The notes under the pieces: generated by a model | Told to the model about the DNA's origin: nothing | Seen by the model: the letters and a program-made list of their open reading frames with translations, nothing else | Databases searched by the model: none | Source: Rufibacter sediminis | GTDB lineage: Bacteria > Bacteroidota > Bacteroidia > Cytophagales > Hymenobacteraceae | NCBI RefSeq assembly: GCF_014269285.1 | Contig: NZ_JACOAF010000041.1 | Coordinates: 124,001 to 188,000 of the forward strand | Length of the DNA stretch: 64,000 nt | Direction of reading: 5' to 3' | Translations under genes and position numbers: made by a program | Shown here: one piece after another, positions 50,736 through 60,717 of the stretch | Numbering within the stretch: position 1 is the stretch's first letter | Layout of the letters: each line of letters opens with the position of its first letter

Positions 50736-51287
50736 TCACTTCTTCATTTCCAACTGATTTCTCCATTCATAGTCCAGAAGGGCATAGATGTAAGAATCGC
50801 ACCAGGAGCCTTTGATGAAGATGTTCTCCCGGAAGTGGGCCTCGCGGCGCATACCCAGCTTCTCCATGACGCGGTAAGAACCAATGTTGCGCGGATCACA
50901 GTCGGCCCAGATGCGGTGGAGGTGCAGTTCCTCAAATCCGAAACGCATGAGCGCGGCGGCGGCCTCAGAGGTGTAGCCTTTGTTCCAGTAGGTCTGGTTG
51001 AGGATGTACCACAAAACGGCTTCCTCTGCATCGTGATCCACTTTCATGCCCACCCGCCCGATGAGCATATCGGTCGTTTTCAGCACAATGGCCAGGTCAA
51101 ACAAGGTGCGCGGCTCTTCTTTGGCTTCCTCCAGGCAGTGCAGCAGGTAGTCCAGGCTTTCTTTGCTGGTGCGCACCTGGCTGGTCTGGTACCGCATCAC
51201 CTCCTCGTTGGATTCGTACAGGTTGGTGAAATGCCAGTCATCTTCTTTGAATTCGCGCAGGAGCAAACGGGAAGTGCTTAATTCCAT
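50736..51287 (-). CDS. GNAT family N-acetyltransferase (RimJ/RimL-like)
   Basis: 183 residues. The acetyl-CoA fold is recognisable: TSRLLLREFKEDDWHFTNLY at the start, LIGRVGMKV, ILNQTYWNKGYTSEAAAALM (the pyrophosphate-binding segment) and RIWADCDPRNIGSYRVMEKL with GM following. It belongs to the group that acetylates protein N-termini or small molecules; the target is unknown. It is a single gene between palindromes. Confidence 0.88.
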   Translation of the reverse strand: MELSTSRLLLREFKEDDWHFTNLYESNEEVMRYQTSQVRTSKESLDYLLHCLEEAKEEPRTLFDLAIVLKTTDMLIGRVGMKVDHDAEEAVLWYILNQTYWNKGYTSEAAAALMRFGFEELHLHRIWADCDPRNIGSYRVMEKLGMRREAHFRENIFIKGSWCDSYIYALLDYEWRNQLEMKK

Positions 51288-51418
51288 GGTGTGGCAGGTG
51301 AGTACTGCGGGTGAAGATAGGGAATTATCGTGTTCTGTAGTAGTATCCTGCCAGAACTGAACCCCGGCTTGCCAACCTGTCGGCCTCTCTGCTGACTTTC
51401 AAGGTAAGCGCCGCACCG

Positions 51419-51458
51419 CTGTTTTGTGCCTCTTTTCCGGAAAACGGCTCTAAAACAG
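51419..51458. repeat. GTTTT palindrome copy
   Basis: Arms CTGTTTTGTGCCTCTTTTCC and GGAAAACGGCTCTAAAACAG. Confidence 0.65.
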
Positions 51459-51460
51459 AA

Positions 51461-51493
51461 AGACCTGTGAGGTTTCGGAAACCCCACAGGTCT
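51461..51493. repeat. Hairpin AGACCTGTG...CACAGGTCT
   Basis: AGACCTGTG pairs with CACAGGTCT and inner GGTTTC with GGAAACC, leaving a tiny loop. I recall similar AGACCTGTGAGG palindromes as frequent in Bacteroidota intergenic DNA. It sits between two GTTTT palindromes and could also act as a terminator. Confidence 0.65.
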
Positions 51494-51507
51494 GTACCTG
51501 TAACATG

Positions 51508-51545
51508 CGTTTTGGGCCGGTTTTCTGAAAAACGGCCGCTAAACG
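51508..51545. repeat. GTTTT palindrome copy at the M42 stop
   Basis: Arms CGTTTTGGGCCGGTTTTC and GAAAAACGGCCGCTAAACG; ends one base beyond the M42 peptidase stop codon. Confidence 0.75.
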
Positions 51546-51546
51546 A

Positions 51547-52617
51547 CTATTTCAGATAGCGGAAATCATGGCCGCTTTGCAGCTGGGTCAGGAAGTGGTA
51601 GTACAGCTTGATGATGCTGTCCACGTCATCTTTGTGCACGGTTTCCACGGTGGTGTGCATGTATTTTAACGGCAGTGAGATAAGCGCGGAGGCTACACCT
51701 TCAGAAGAATACGCAAAGGCATCGGTATCGGTGCCGGTGGCGCGGGTGGCGGCGGCCCGCTGGAAAGGAATCTCATTTTTCTGCGCCACCTCAATGAGCA
51801 TGTCCAGCACGTTGTTCTGTACCGCCGGGCCGTAGGTTAACACCGGTCCTTTGCCGCAGTGCAGATCGCCGTTGGTTTTCTTCTCGTACATGGGCGACTG
51901 CGTGTCATGCGTCACATCGGTGATGATGGCCAGGTCTGGCTTGATGCGGTGCGCGATCATCTCGGCGCCGCGCAGACCAATCTCTTCCTGTACCGCGTTG
52001 ACGATGTATAACCCGAAAGGAAGCGTGTTTCCGTTCTCCTTCAGCATACGCGCCACCTCCGCGATCATGAACCCCCCGATACGGTTGTCTAGCGCCCGGC
52101 CCACGTAGAACTTCTCGTTCATGGTCCAGAACTCATCATCGAAGGTGATCACGCAGCCTACGTGAATGCCCATTTCCTCTACTTCCTGCTTGTTGGCCGC
52201 ACCGCAATCCAGGAAAATGGTTTCTACGGTGGGCGCTTTGTCCTGATCTGGCTTGCGCACATGGATGGCCGGATACCCGAACACCGCTTTCACCAAGCCC
52301 TTCTTGGTGTGGATGTTCACCCGTTTGGACGGCGCGATCACGGCATCAGAACCACCGTTCCGGCGTACGTAGATAAAGCCCTCGGGCGTGATGTAGTTCA
52401 CAAACCAGGCAATTTCATCGGCGTGGGCCTCAATGACTACCTTGTACTCGGCCTCGGGGTTGATGACGCCCACCACGGTGCCGTACGTGTCCACGAAATA
52501 CTCGTCTACATACGGTCTGATGTAGTCTAACCACAGTTTCTGGCCTGATGACTCAAAGCCGGTTGGTGCGGCGTTGTTGAGGTAGGTCTGCAGGAATTCA
52601 AAGCTTTCTTCTCTCAT
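51547..52617 (-). CDS. M42 family metallopeptidase (aminopeptidase/endoglucanase-like)
   Basis: 356 residues. Two-metal M42 motifs are complete: IEAHADEIAW near 60, VGRALDNRIGG near 168, VQEEIGLRGAE (catalytic Glu-Glu) near 202, DVTHDTQSP near 226 and MHTTVETVHKDDVD near 320. Such enzymes form tetrahedral dodecamers that trim short peptides in the cytoplasm; older annotations call them cellulases, which the sequence does not support. A GTTTT palindrome ends one base beyond the stop codon. Confidence 0.92.
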   Translation of the reverse strand: MREESFEFLQTYLNNAAPTGFESSGQKLWLDYIRPYVDEYFVDTYGTVVGVINPEAEYKVVIEAHADEIAWFVNYITPEGFIYVRRNGGSDAVIAPSKRVNIHTKKGLVKAVFGYPAIHVRKPDQDKAPTVETIFLDCGAANKQEVEEMGIHVGCVITFDDEFWTMNEKFYVGRALDNRIGGFMIAEVARMLKENGNTLPFGLYIVNAVQEEIGLRGAEMIAHRIKPDLAIITDVTHDTQSPMYEKKTNGDLHCGKGPVLTYGPAVQNNVLDMLIEVAQKNEIPFQRAAATRATGTDTDAFAYSSEGVASALISLPLKYMHTTVETVHKDDVDSIIKLYYHFLTQLQSGHDFRYLK

Positions 52618-52718
52618 AGCTTTCTGTTTAGGTGGAGCAAAGCACTCTCCGGAAGTTGTTAGTCTGATGAAGTAGTAATTGGCTGGGGTGCTTTGTCATC
52701 ACCAGCCAAGGGCGCAAT

Positions 52719-52773
52719 TGAATATTGGATAATAGATTCTAACTGTTAGATGCTGGACTCTGGATGTTAGAAC
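52719..52773. repeat. Word-repeat tract between the M42 and carboxylase genes
   Basis: Words GATTCTAACTGTTAGATG, CTGGACTCTGGATG and GTTAGAAC recur; no inverted partner is visible in this 213-base intergenic region. Confidence 0.4.
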
Positions 52774-52830
52774 TTCTTCCCGTTGCCTCTGGGGTCAATT
52801 GTCTGCAGTTCAGTGTCTTGCATCTTTTAC

Positions 52831-54393
52831 TTATAATGGAATATTCCCGTGCTTTTTCTTGGGTAGCTGGTCTACTTTGTTTTCCAGCATCTTAAACGCT
52901 CTGATCAGCTTGGCGCGGGTTTCCGAAGGATAAATTACCTCGTCTACGAAACCGCGGTGGGCTGCGCGGTACGGCGTCGCGAATTTGGACTGATATTCCG
53001 CTACTTTCTCCGCGAGTTTGGCTTCTGGATCCTCGGCGGCGGCAATCTCACGTTTGAAGATGATCTCAGCGGCTCCTTTGGCGCCCATCACGGCAATCTC
53101 GGCGGTTGGCCAAGCGTAGTTCAGGTCCGCGCCAATGTGCTTGGAGTTCATCACGTCATAAGCCCCGCCATACGCTTTGCGGGTGATCACGGTAACACGC
53201 GGCACCGTGGCCTCGCAGAAAGCATACAGCAATTTAGCGCCGTTGGTGATGATACCGCGCCACTCCTGATCGGTGCCGGGCAGGAAACCGGGTACGTCTT
53301 CCAACACCAGCAACGGAATATTGAAGGAATCACAGAAGCGCACGAAACGGGCTGCTTTGGTAGATGCGTTGATGTCCAGAACCCCGGCTAGGACAGCCGG
53401 CTGGTTCCCTACAATCCCGATGCTGCGACCTGCCAATCTGGCAAAGCCCACCACAATGTTTTCCCCGAAGTTCTTGTGCACCTCCAAAAAGGAGTCAGCA
53501 TCAATTATGCCTTCAATTACTTCCCGGATGTCATACGGCTGGTTGGGATTCTCCGGCACAATGGAATTCAGGACTTCACGGGTTTCGTCAGCTTGGGCTT
53601 CATAGGGCAGGGAAGGAGGGAGTTCCTCGCAGTTCTGCGGCATGTAGCTCAACAACTGTTTAATATTCTGGATGCAGACTACCTCATTGGCGCAGGAGAA
53701 ATGCGTCACGCCGCTTTTAGTGCTGTGGGTGCTGGCGCCGCCTAACTCCTCTGAAGTCACTGTTTCATGCGTCACCGTTTTCACCACGTTCGGGCCGGTC
53801 ACAAACATATAGGACGTGTCTTCCACCATCAGGATGAAATCAGTGATGGCGGGGGAATATACCGCCCCACCGGCACAAGGTCCCATAATACCCGACAATT
53901 GCGGTACAACGCCGGAAGCTAAGGTGTTTTTGTAGAAAATATCGGCGTAGCCGCCCAGAGACACCACGCCTTCCTGAATGCGGGCTCCGCCGGAGTCATT
54001 GAGGCCAATCACGGGAGCGCCGTTCTTCATGGCCAAATCCATGATTTTTACAATCTTCTCGGCGTGGGTTTCAGAGAGGGAACCGCCAAAAACGGTGAAG
54101 TCCTGGGAGAAAACGTAAACTAGTCGGCCGTTCACGGTTCCGTAACCGGTCACCACGCCATCGCCTAGGTAGTATTCTTTGTCCAGCCCGAAGTCTTTGG
54201 AGCGGTGCATCACAAACTTGCCGATCTCCTCAAAAGAACCTTCGTCCAGAAGTAAGTCAATGCGTTCGCGGGCAGTGAGTTTGCCTTTTTTATGTTGCGC
54301 ATCAATGCGGGCCTGTCCACCTCCTAAGAGGGCCTCGGCATTTTTGCGGTCTAATGTTTCAAATTTGCTGTCCAGCTTATTTCCGTCTGACAT
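52831..54393 (-). CDS. Acyl-CoA carboxylase carboxyltransferase (beta) subunit
   Basis: 520 residues from ATG 54393; a TTG at 54417 is rejected. The two crotonase-like halves are clear: [56 protein letters not shown], and in the second half [34 protein letters not shown] and [19 protein letters not shown]. It transfers CO2 from biotin to propionyl-CoA (or acetyl-CoA/methylmalonyl-CoA relatives). The biotin carboxylase subunit is not in the window. Confidence 0.92.
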   Translation of the reverse strand: MSDGNKLDSKFETLDRKNAEALLGGGQARIDAQHKKGKLTARERIDLLLDEGSFEEIGKFVMHRSKDFGLDKEYYLGDGVVTGYGTVNGRLVYVFSQDFTVFGGSLSETHAEKIVKIMDLAMKNGAPVIGLNDSGGARIQEGVVSLGGYADIFYKNTLASGVVPQLSGIMGPCAGGAVYSPAITDFILMVEDTSYMFVTGPNVVKTVTHETVTSEELGGASTHSTKSGVTHFSCANEVVCIQNIKQLLSYMPQNCEELPPSLPYEAQADETREVLNSIVPENPNQPYDIREVIEGIIDADSFLEVHKNFGENIVVGFARLAGRSIGIVGNQPAVLAGVLDINASTKAARFVRFCDSFNIPLLVLEDVPGFLPGTDQEWRGIITNGAKLLYAFCEATVPRVTVITRKAYGGAYDVMNSKHIGADLNYAWPTAEIAVMGAKGAAEIIFKREIAAAEDPEAKLAEKVAEYQSKFATPYRAAHRGFVDEVIYPSETRAKLIRAFKMLENKVDQLPKKKHGNIPL

Positions 54394-54489
54394 TGAAGCA
54401 GTTTGATGTTGGTACAAGAAATCAAATTTAGGAAAGAATAGGGCAGTGTAAAATTTTTGTTACACTTTTCTGAATTCTTACTTAAAAAC

Positions 54490-54521
54490 AAAAAGGCTGA
54501 CAGTTTGTCTGTCAGCCTTTC
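54490..54521. terminator. Terminator hairpin after clpC
   Basis: AAAAGGCTGACAG and CTGTCAGCCTTT with a TTTGT loop; on the minus strand it follows the clpC stop by 17 bases. Confidence 0.75.
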
Positions 54522-54538
54522 CAAATATAAAATTTCAA

Positions 54539-57145
54539 TTAGTCTTTCTTCTTGCCATCAGTAGGCGTGGTTTCTTCCTCTTCAGAAGAAGACGCTTCCG
54601 GAAGATCATCTGAAGTGTCTGGCACGGCATCCTCGTTCTTGCGGTTGGAGAAGGTCAGTTCTTCTTTGCCTTCTTCGTAGTCAATCACGATGGTGTCTCC
54701 CTGCGCCAGCTCGGCTTTCAGAATTTCCTCGGCAATCGGGTCTTCCATGTACTTGGTGATGGCACGGTTCAACGGACGGGCACCATATTTAGAGTCATAT
54801 CCTTTCTCGGCCACAAAGTCTTTGGCTTTGTCAGTGATCTCAATGGTGTAGCCTAACGTTTTCACGCGTGTCAACAGTTTAGCAAGCGAGATATCAATGA
54901 TTTTATGGATATCTTCTTTCACCAGCGAGTTGAACACGATCACGTCATCCAAACGGTTCAGGAACTCAGGCGAGAACGTTTTCTTCAAGGCAGAAGCAAT
55001 GGTGCCTTTCATGATGTCGTCCATGTTCTCCTGACGGGTTTTGGTCGCGAAACCAACCCCAGCCCCGAAGTCCTGCAAGTCACGAGCTCCAATGTTGGAG
55101 GTCATGATGATGATGGTGTTTCTGAAGTCAACTTTACGGCCTAAACCATCAGTCAACACACCGTCATCCAGCACTTGCAGCAACAGGTTGTATACGTCTG
55201 GGTGCGCTTTCTCAATCTCATCCAGCAATACCACAGAGTAAGGCTTACGACGGATTTTCTCCGTCAGCTGACCACCTTCTTCGTAACCCACGTAGCCGGG
55301 AGGCGCTCCCACCAAGCGAGATACGCTGAATTTCTCCATGTACTCACTCATGTCAATGCGCACCAAAGAATCTTCCTTGTCAAACAGGTAGGTGGAAAGA
55401 ACTTTGGCCAGCTCGGTTTTACCAACCCCGGTAGGGCCCAGGAATACGAACGAACCGATGGGGCGTTTCGGATCTTTCAGACCAACGCGGGTCCGCTGAA
55501 TGGCTTTCACCAACTGCGTAATCGCTTTTTCCTGACCAATCACTTTGCCTTTCAGCTCTTCGCCCATGTTCAAAAGCTTGAGGCTTTCTTTCTGCGCGAT
55601 ACGTTTCACCGGAATACCTGTCATCATGGCGATTACCTCGGCCACGTTTTCTTCTTTCACAGCGTAACGCTTCTTCTTGGTTTCCTCTTCCCAGCTCTTT
55701 TTAGCGGAGTCAAGTTGGTCCAGAAGTTTTTTCTCTTTGTCACGCAGTTGAGCCGCCTCTTCGTACTTCTGGCTTTTCACCACACGGTTTTTCTCGTCCT
55801 TGATGTTCTCAATCTGTTGCTCCAGATTCAGGATATCTTCAGGCACCACAATGTTGTTGATGTGCACGCGGGCACCCGCCTCATCCAGAATGTCAATGGC
55901 TTTGTCTGGCAGGAAACGGTCGCTCATGTAGCGGTCGCTCAACTTCACACAGGCCTCAATGGCTTTGTCTGAATAGGTCACGTGGTGGTGATCCTGGTAT
56001 TTGTCTTTGATGTTGTGCAGGATCTCAATGGTTTCCTCTGGGGTGGTAGGGTCTACCATCACAATCTGGAAACGACGAGCCAAAGCACCATCTTTCTCAA
56101 TGTACTGACGGTATTCGTCTAACGTAGTAGCACCAATGCATTGGATTTCACCGCGGGCCAGCGCAGGTTTGAACATGTTGGAGGCATCCAGAGATCCGGA
56201 GGCTCCACCAGCACCCACAATGGTGTGCAACTCATCAATGAAGAGAATCACGTCCGGAGATTTCTCCAGTTCGTTCATCACGGCTTTCATACGCTCTTCA
56301 AACTGACCGCGGTATTTAGTACCGGCTACCAATGAAGCCAGGTCTAAGGTTACCACGCGTTTTCCGAAAAGCACCCGAGAAACCTTCTTCTGGATGATAC
56401 GCAGGGCCAGACCTTCAGCAATGGCGGTTTTACCCACACCAGGCTCCCCAATCAGAATCGGGTTGTTTTTCTTACGACGGCTCAATACCTGAGCCACGCG
56501 TTCGATTTCTTTTTCACGACCCACAATAGGGTCCAGTTTGCCTTCCTCGGCCAACTTGGTCAGATCACGGCCGAAGTTGTCCAGCACCGGCGTGCGGGAT
56601 TTCTCGGCACCCTTCTTGGCGGCAGAGCCAGCGCCTCCTTTAGAGGAAGAGCCGAAGAGTTTGTCGTTATCGTCGTTATCGTCGGTATCTGAAGAGGCGA
56701 GAGGGTTGTTAGCATGATAGTCTAACGAATCCCGAATAGCTTCGTAGTTCACGTTGAATTTGGCTAAGGTTTGCGATGAAATATTATCCTCGTCCCGCAA
56801 AATAGACAGCAACAGGTGTTCTGTACCTATGATGTCAGATTTGAAGATTTTAGCCTCCAAATACGTTATTTTCAGGACCTTCTCCGTCTGTTTGGTAAGC
56901 GGGATACTTCCGGTAATATTTGTATTAGGGCTGGCGGTATTCTTGGTGGCCTGCTCAAGCGCGTACTTGAGCTCCTCCATGGGTACTCCCAGCTTTTTAA
57001 GCAAAGCGATTGCGGTGCCTTCTCCTTCGCGGATCATACCCAGAAGCAGGTGCTCGGTGCCGATGTAATCATGCCCCAAACGGATGGCTTCCTCGCGACT
57101 GAGAGAGATCACCTCTTTCACTCTATTTGAGAATTTGGCTTCCAT
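54539..57145 (-). CDS. clpC: ATP-dependent Clp protease ATP-binding subunit ClpC
   Basis: 868 residues. Two Clp_N repeats ([38 protein letters not shown]) precede AAA domain 1 (Walker [10 protein letters not shown]), a UVR-containing middle region ([20 protein letters not shown]) and AAA domain 2 (Walker [10 protein letters not shown], Walker [12 protein letters not shown]). The UVR motif and N-terminus place it with ClpC rather than ClpB or ClpA. It unfolds substrates for ClpP. The C-terminal 30-40 residues are acidic and low complexity. Single gene between intergenic regions. Confidence 0.96.
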   Translation of the reverse strand: MEAKFSNRVKEVISLSREEAIRLGHDYIGTEHLLLGMIREGEGTAIALLKKLGVPMEELKYALEQATKNTASPNTNITGSIPLTKQTEKVLKITYLEAKIFKSDIIGTEHLLLSILRDEDNISSQTLAKFNVNYEAIRDSLDYHANNPLASSDTDDNDDNDKLFGSSSKGGAGSAAKKGAEKSRTPVLDNFGRDLTKLAEEGKLDPIVGREKEIERVAQVLSRRKKNNPILIGEPGVGKTAIAEGLALRIIQKKVSRVLFGKRVVTLDLASLVAGTKYRGQFEERMKAVMNELEKSPDVILFIDELHTIVGAGGASGSLDASNMFKPALARGEIQCIGATTLDEYRQYIEKDGALARRFQIVMVDPTTPEETIEILHNIKDKYQDHHHVTYSDKAIEACVKLSDRYMSDRFLPDKAIDILDEAGARVHINNIVVPEDILNLEQQIENIKDEKNRVVKSQKYEEAAQLRDKEKKLLDQLDSAKKSWEEETKKKRYAVKEENVAEVIAMMTGIPVKRIAQKESLKLLNMGEELKGKVIGQEKAITQLVKAIQRTRVGLKDPKRPIGSFVFLGPTGVGKTELAKVLSTYLFDKEDSLVRIDMSEYMEKFSVSRLVGAPPGYVGYEEGGQLTEKIRRKPYSVVLLDEIEKAHPDVYNLLLQVLDDGVLTDGLGRKVDFRNTIIIMTSNIGARDLQDFGAGVGFATKTRQENMDDIMKGTIASALKKTFSPEFLNRLDDVIVFNSLVKEDIHKIIDISLAKLLTRVKTLGYTIEITDKAKDFVAEKGYDSKYGARPLNRAITKYMEDPIAEEILKAELAQGDTIVIDYEEGKEELTFSNRKNEDAVPDTSDDLPEASSSEEEETTPTDGKKKD

Positions 57146-57240
57146 GTAAGTTCTTGTCTAGTAAATTGTTGTTGTGCGTGTTACTGCAAAGTGCTGCCGA
57201 GGCTACGCATTTAAATTAACAAAATGAGTGGGGCAAATGT

Positions 57241-57858
57241 TCAACAGAAAGCCGCAGGATTCCGTAAATAAGTAGATGCCTCTGGGCCAAGGTTAAACAA
57301 CAGATCCAGTATACTCAGGTTCATTGCAAATTGTTTGCCAAACACCTGCCGGTATGTCATCAAGCGCAAATTGTCAGGCTCCTTCTTGGGATGAAGTTCC
57401 CCGCGCCAATCCAACACCGGTGCCTCGTATGTAATCCCATACGTTTGAGTTAGGCCAATTGGTTGCTTTAGCTTCAGGAATTTAGCGAAAAGTTTCATTA
57501 AATCCATGTTCAGCTGGAAAAGCAGGGCCGGGCGGCGGTCATAGATGTCCTTCAGGTAATCGGCGTAATACTCAAAAAAAGGCGCGTTACCATAGGCGCT
57601 CCGGATGGTGCGCCAATGGATGTCCACCCAGCGCTGGCTGTAATCAATCTCCAGGTCGGTGATGATGGTTTTGCTGTTGCCCTTCACTACCGGCACGCTG
57701 AGCGGCACCACGCCCTGCGCCGTGAGAATGTGGCAGCGGTTGCGGTAGCTCTGCTTCTGGTAATGCTCATGGGCCTCAAACAGTAATTCATGGGCTTCAA
57801 AAGCCTTCTGAAAATAAAGAATACACGGGTTGTACTGGATCTCAGTTAGTAACTGCAT
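57241..57858 (-). CDS. WbqC-like family protein
   Basis: 205 residues. The family pattern is visible in EIQYNPCILYFQKAFEAHEL, YQKQSYRNRCHILTAQGVVP (ordered N-glycosyl/amidotransferase-like start), INNRSAYG-like TIRSAYGNAPFFEYYADYLK and QTYGITYEA. WbqC proteins occur with glycan genes, with an uncertain role. Some Bacteroidota members stand alone beside chaperone or protease genes, as here next to clpC. Confidence 0.82.
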   Translation of the reverse strand: MQLLTEIQYNPCILYFQKAFEAHELLFEAHEHYQKQSYRNRCHILTAQGVVPLSVPVVKGNSKTIITDLEIDYSQRWVDIHWRTIRSAYGNAPFFEYYADYLKDIYDRRPALLFQLNMDLMKLFAKFLKLKQPIGLTQTYGITYEAPVLDWRGELHPKKEPDNLRLMTYRQVFGKQFAMNLSILDLLFNLGPEASTYLRNPAAFC

Positions 57859-58109
57859 GCAAGGGTAAAGTTGAATAAGTGCAAGTAAAGGAAATTTTGC
57901 AGACTTGCACCCAAACCAGTAGTGGCTTGGAAGAAACCTGGTTCAGGCAAGCAACCGCTGCGTCGTGAAACCATCACCGGCAGTTGTGCATGTGCCCTCC
58001 GTCAGGAACCAGTGAATTGGATTATTGCCTCATTCCTGAAAACGGAGGATAATCTGGAAAACTAGAATTGGATACGCGCTCTTTGGGGATTATCGCCTTT
58101 GGGTATAAG

Positions 58110-58153
58110 GCTTTATGATTAGAAATCTCCTGCTTTATGATTAGAAATCTCCT
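58110..58153. repeat. Perfect tandem duplication of 22 bp
   Basis: GCTTTATGATTAGAAATC plus TCCT is repeated exactly twice, head to tail (58110-58131 and 58132-58153). Identity suggests a recent slippage event. Confidence 0.9.
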
Positions 58154-58237
58154 TTGGGGTTTACCTTTTGGTAACAAGCAGGCAGGGGTGAGTAGTTCCT
58201 GATTTTCCTGTTTCGCTGGGTGTATGGAGCTTGTTTA

Positions 58238-58277
58238 GCGTTTTAAGGGCATTTTCCGGAAAAGGGCGACGAAACGC
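58238..58277. repeat. GTTTT palindrome copy
   Basis: Arms GCGTTTTAAGGGCATTTTCC and GGAAAAGGGCGACGAAACGC. Confidence 0.7.
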
Positions 58278-58334
58278 CTGGATGGTATCCTGGAAGTAAC
58301 GGGGGCAGAGCCCAAGTGCAGAACTTTCTACCTG

Positions 58335-58342
58335 TACTTTTG
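58335..58342 (+). promoter_or_regulatory. Candidate -7 box (TACTTTTG) for the LLM oxidoreductase
   Basis: TACTTTTG matches TANNTTTG, 46 bases before the ATG at 58389. Confidence 0.45.
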
Positions 58343-58388
58343 CCTTTTAGAAGATCAGCCGTAAAAAGAGCTGACAATAAAGATTCAC

Positions 58389-59405
58389 ATGATGGCTACT
58401 AAAAAACTAACCGATATACCCGTTTCCGTTCTGGACCTCGTTCCCATTTTGAACGGCAAAACCGCCGCCGATTCCTTCCAGAATACCGTTGATCTGGCGC
58501 AGCGCGTAGAAAGCCTGGGGTACAAACGCTACTGGATGGCCGAGCACCACAACATGGCCGGCATTGCCAGTTCGGCCACCGTGGTGCTGATTGGCCACGT
58601 GGCCGGTGCCACCACCAAACTGCGCGTGGGTTCTGGCGGTATCATGTTGCCCAACCACGCGCCGCTGGTGGTGGCCGAGCAGTTTGGCACCTTGGCCACG
58701 TTGTACCCCAACCGCATAGACCTGGGACTGGGTCGCGCCCCGGGAACGGATCAGATGACGGCCCACGCCCTGCGCCGCGATTTGCGGGGTTCCGTAGATG
58801 AATTTCCGCAGAACGTGGTGGAATTGAAAAATTACCTGGGGCCGATTGACCCCACCGCCCGGGTGCGGGCCGTACCCGGCGAGGGTTCTAACGTGCCCAT
58901 CTGGATTCTGGGTTCCAGTACCTTTGGGGCGCAACTGGCCGGTATTCTGGGCATGCCGTACGCCTTCGCCAGCCACTTTGCGCCTTCGCAACTGCATGCC
59001 GCCTTGAAAGTGTACCGTGAGAGTTTCCAGCCGGTAGGCGATCTCAAGGAGCCTTATGCCATGGCCTGCGTGAACGTGATTGCCGCCAATACCGATGAAG
59101 AAGCCATTTTCCAATCCACCTCGCTCTACCAGTCTTTCCTGAACGTGGTGCGCGGCACGGCCAAGCCCATGCAGGCACCCGTGAAAAGCATGGACGGTCT
59201 CTGGGATGCCTCTGAGCGGTACGCGGTGCAGCAGATGTTGCGGTACTCCTTCATTGGCGGACCTAAAACCGTACAGGACGAACTCCAGGCTTTTCTGGAC
59301 GAGACTGGCGTAGACGAGATCATGGTCGGGTCTAACATCTTTGAGCAGGCGGACCGGGTGCATTCCTACGAGATCATCTCAGAGTTTTTCCAGAAATCGG
59401 TTTAA
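58389..59405 (+). CDS. LLM class flavin-dependent (luciferase-like) oxidoreductase
   Basis: 338 residues. The bacterial-luciferase-like TIM barrel is recognised by [20 protein letters not shown]-type sequence near residues 40-58, [34 protein letters not shown], and [14 protein letters not shown]. It resembles the LuxA-like monooxygenases of the MsnO8/YhbW group that use reduced flavin. Substrate unknown. The stop codon lies within a GTTTT palindrome (59398-59437). Confidence 0.9.
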   Translation: MMATKKLTDIPVSVLDLVPILNGKTAADSFQNTVDLAQRVESLGYKRYWMAEHHNMAGIASSATVVLIGHVAGATTKLRVGSGGIMLPNHAPLVVAEQFGTLATLYPNRIDLGLGRAPGTDQMTAHALRRDLRGSVDEFPQNVVELKNYLGPIDPTARVRAVPGEGSNVPIWILGSSTFGAQLAGILGMPYAFASHFAPSQLHAALKVYRESFQPVGDLKEPYAMACVNVIAANTDEEAIFQSTSLYQSFLNVVRGTAKPMQAPVKSMDGLWDASERYAVQQMLRYSFIGGPKTVQDELQAFLDETGVDEIMVGSNIFEQADRVHSYEIISEFFQKSV

Positions 59406-59437
59406 GGGCCGTTTTAGGAAAAGAAGCCTGAAACAGC
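59398..59437. repeat. GTTTT palindrome copy containing the LLM stop codon
   Basis: Arms CGGTTTAAGGGCCGTTTTAG and GAAAAGAAGCCTGAAACAGC; the TAA of the LLM oxidoreductase (59403-59405) is inside the left arm. Confidence 0.7.
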
Positions 59438-59490
59438 CGCGCCGCCGGCGGAAGGAGGATTTCTCTTTCCGCCGGTGGCGCGGCTGTTTT
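59434..59490 (+). terminator. Terminator hairpin after the LLM oxidoreductase
   Basis: ACAGCCGCGCCGCCGGCGGA and TCCGCCGGTGGCGCGGCTGT form a long GC-rich stem followed by a T run. The overlapping palindrome (59398-59437) ends at its left arm. Confidence 0.85.
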
Positions 59491-59564
59491 CCTCTGGGGT
59501 GCCGCTCCTGAGCAGCTTTCGGGAGAGAAACAGAACGGGTAAAAGGAAATCAGTATTTGCGCGT

Positions 59565-59572
59565 TATCTTTG
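59565..59572 (+). promoter_or_regulatory. Candidate -7 box (TATCTTTG) for the LpxL-like gene
   Basis: TATCTTTG matches TANNTTTG, 46 bases before the ATG at 59619. It lies inside the apparent upstream extension of the frame and so supports the internal ATG as the start. Confidence 0.5.
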
Positions 59573-59594
59573 CTCAGGGCGGGAGAGGCCTTTC

Positions 59595-59633
59595 CTGTTT
59601 TTGCCCTGTTTTCAGAAAATGCACCATAAACCG
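59595..59633. repeat. GTTTT palindrome copy over the LpxL-like start
   Basis: Arms CTGTTTTTGCCCTGTTTTC and GAAAATGCACCATAAACCG; the ATG (59619) lies in the right arm. Confidence 0.6.
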
Positions 59634-60557
59634 TCCACCAATCCGTACAGCCGTCCTGAGTTGAAGGCCAGCCAGCTTCCCCTCTGGTGGTTGCTGAAGG
59701 GGATTTCGCTGCTGCCGTTCCCGGTGCTGTACGCCATCTCCACCTTTCTCTATTGGGTTCTGTACTACGTTATCGGGTACCGCAAGAAAGTGGTGCGGCA
59801 GAACCTGGAGCGCTCCTTTCCGCGGAAAAGCAAAGCAGAACGCCTGAAAATTGAGAAGCAGTTTTTCCTGAACCTCACCGACATCATGGTGGAATCGCTT
59901 AAACTGATTTCGCTGTCTCCCGCCGAGCTGAGGAAACGGGTTTATTCCAAAGGCAAGGAAAAGGTGGAGGCGCAACTGGCCCAGGGCACCTCGGTGCTGG
60001 TGCTGGGCGCGCACTTGGGCAACTGGGAGTATATGTCGGCGGCGGGCAATACCATTTTCTCGGACCCCATTGACGGGGTGTACAAACCGTTGGCCAATTC
60101 CTTTTTTGAGGAGTTTATGAAGTTCATGCGCGGGCGGTTCGGGATCAATCTGGTGCGCATGAAAGACACGCTCCGGCACCTGATCCGGCACAAAGCCGAG
60201 AACCGCATCTTCACCCTGCTCTCAGACCAGGTGCCTCCGTACGGCGAGATCCAGTACTGGACCACCTTCCTGCAGCAAGACACGCCCTTCTATGTAGGCG
60301 CCGAGAAACTAAGGAGTTCTTTCAAGTACCCTTCTTTCTTTATTGGCATGCGGCACCTGAGGCGCGGCTATTATGAAATAGAATTCCAGGAGCTCTTGCC
60401 GCCGCCCGCCCAGGGCGTGAAAGAGGAAGGCCATCCGCTCACCGAAGCCTTCGCCCAGCGACTGGAAGCCTTTGTGGAACAATATCCCGCTGAATACCTG
60501 TGGTCGCATAAGCGCTGGAAGCATCAGCGTCCGAAGGCCGATAATCCTGAGTCCTGA
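59619..60557 (+). CDS. Lipid A biosynthesis (LpxL-like) acyltransferase
   Basis: 312 residues from ATG 59619. A GTG-started extension to 59475 runs through a terminator and promoter and is rejected. The N-terminus has a hydrophobic anchor (LLPFPVLYAISTFLYWVLYY). The acyltransferase motif HLGNWE (H-x4-E) is near 130, within VLGAHLGNWEYMSAAG, and SDQVPPYGEIQYW near 205. It transfers an acyl chain to lipid A or another lipid at the inner membrane. A GTTTT palindrome (59595-59633) overlaps its start codon, and the stop overlaps a word-repeat tract. Confidence 0.88.
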   Translation: MHHKPSTNPYSRPELKASQLPLWWLLKGISLLPFPVLYAISTFLYWVLYYVIGYRKKVVRQNLERSFPRKSKAERLKIEKQFFLNLTDIMVESLKLISLSPAELRKRVYSKGKEKVEAQLAQGTSVLVLGAHLGNWEYMSAAGNTIFSDPIDGVYKPLANSFFEEFMKFMRGRFGINLVRMKDTLRHLIRHKAENRIFTLLSDQVPPYGEIQYWTTFLQQDTPFYVGAEKLRSSFKYPSFFIGMRHLRRGYYEIEFQELLPPPAQGVKEEGHPLTEAFAQRLEAFVEQYPAEYLWSHKRWKHQRPKADNPES

Positions 60558-60639
60558 GTTCAGAGTCCTGAGTCTTGAGTTTAGAGTAAGGGAGTGTTCT
60601 CGGGGTGAAAACGCTTTCAGATGGATGAGCAACCAGAAA

Positions 60640-60681
60640 AGCAGAGCGGCTGACAAGTTTCAACTTGCCAGCCGCTCTGCT
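60640..60681. terminator. Bidirectional terminator within module B
   Basis: AGCAGAGCGGCTG and CAGCCGCTCTGCT plus inner CAAGTT/AACTTG pairs; between convergent genes. Confidence 0.75.
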
Positions 60682-60717
60682 TTGGGACCAGTTTTTCCAA
60701 AACAAGGCCAAAATGCC
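60681..60717. repeat. Weak GTTTT palindrome copy in module B
   Basis: Arms TTTGGGACCAGTTTTTCC and AAAACAAGGCCAAAATGCC. Confidence 0.5.

Larger units (their letters stand above)
57859..58388. other. Gene-free stretch before the LLM oxidoreductase
   Basis: 530 bases with a tandem 22-bp direct repeat (58110-58153), a GTTTT palindrome (58238-58277) and a candidate -7 box (58335-58342). No gene is visible. Confidence 0.6.

Noticed and set aside
58407-59363. 318-codon minus-strand open frame
   Set aside because: Shadow of the LLM oxidoreductase; low-complexity His/Gly/Val composition.
59475-59618. Upstream extension of the LpxL-like frame to GTG 59475
   Set aside because: It would translate a terminator stem and a promoter-like box; the ATG at 59619 restores the family N-terminus.
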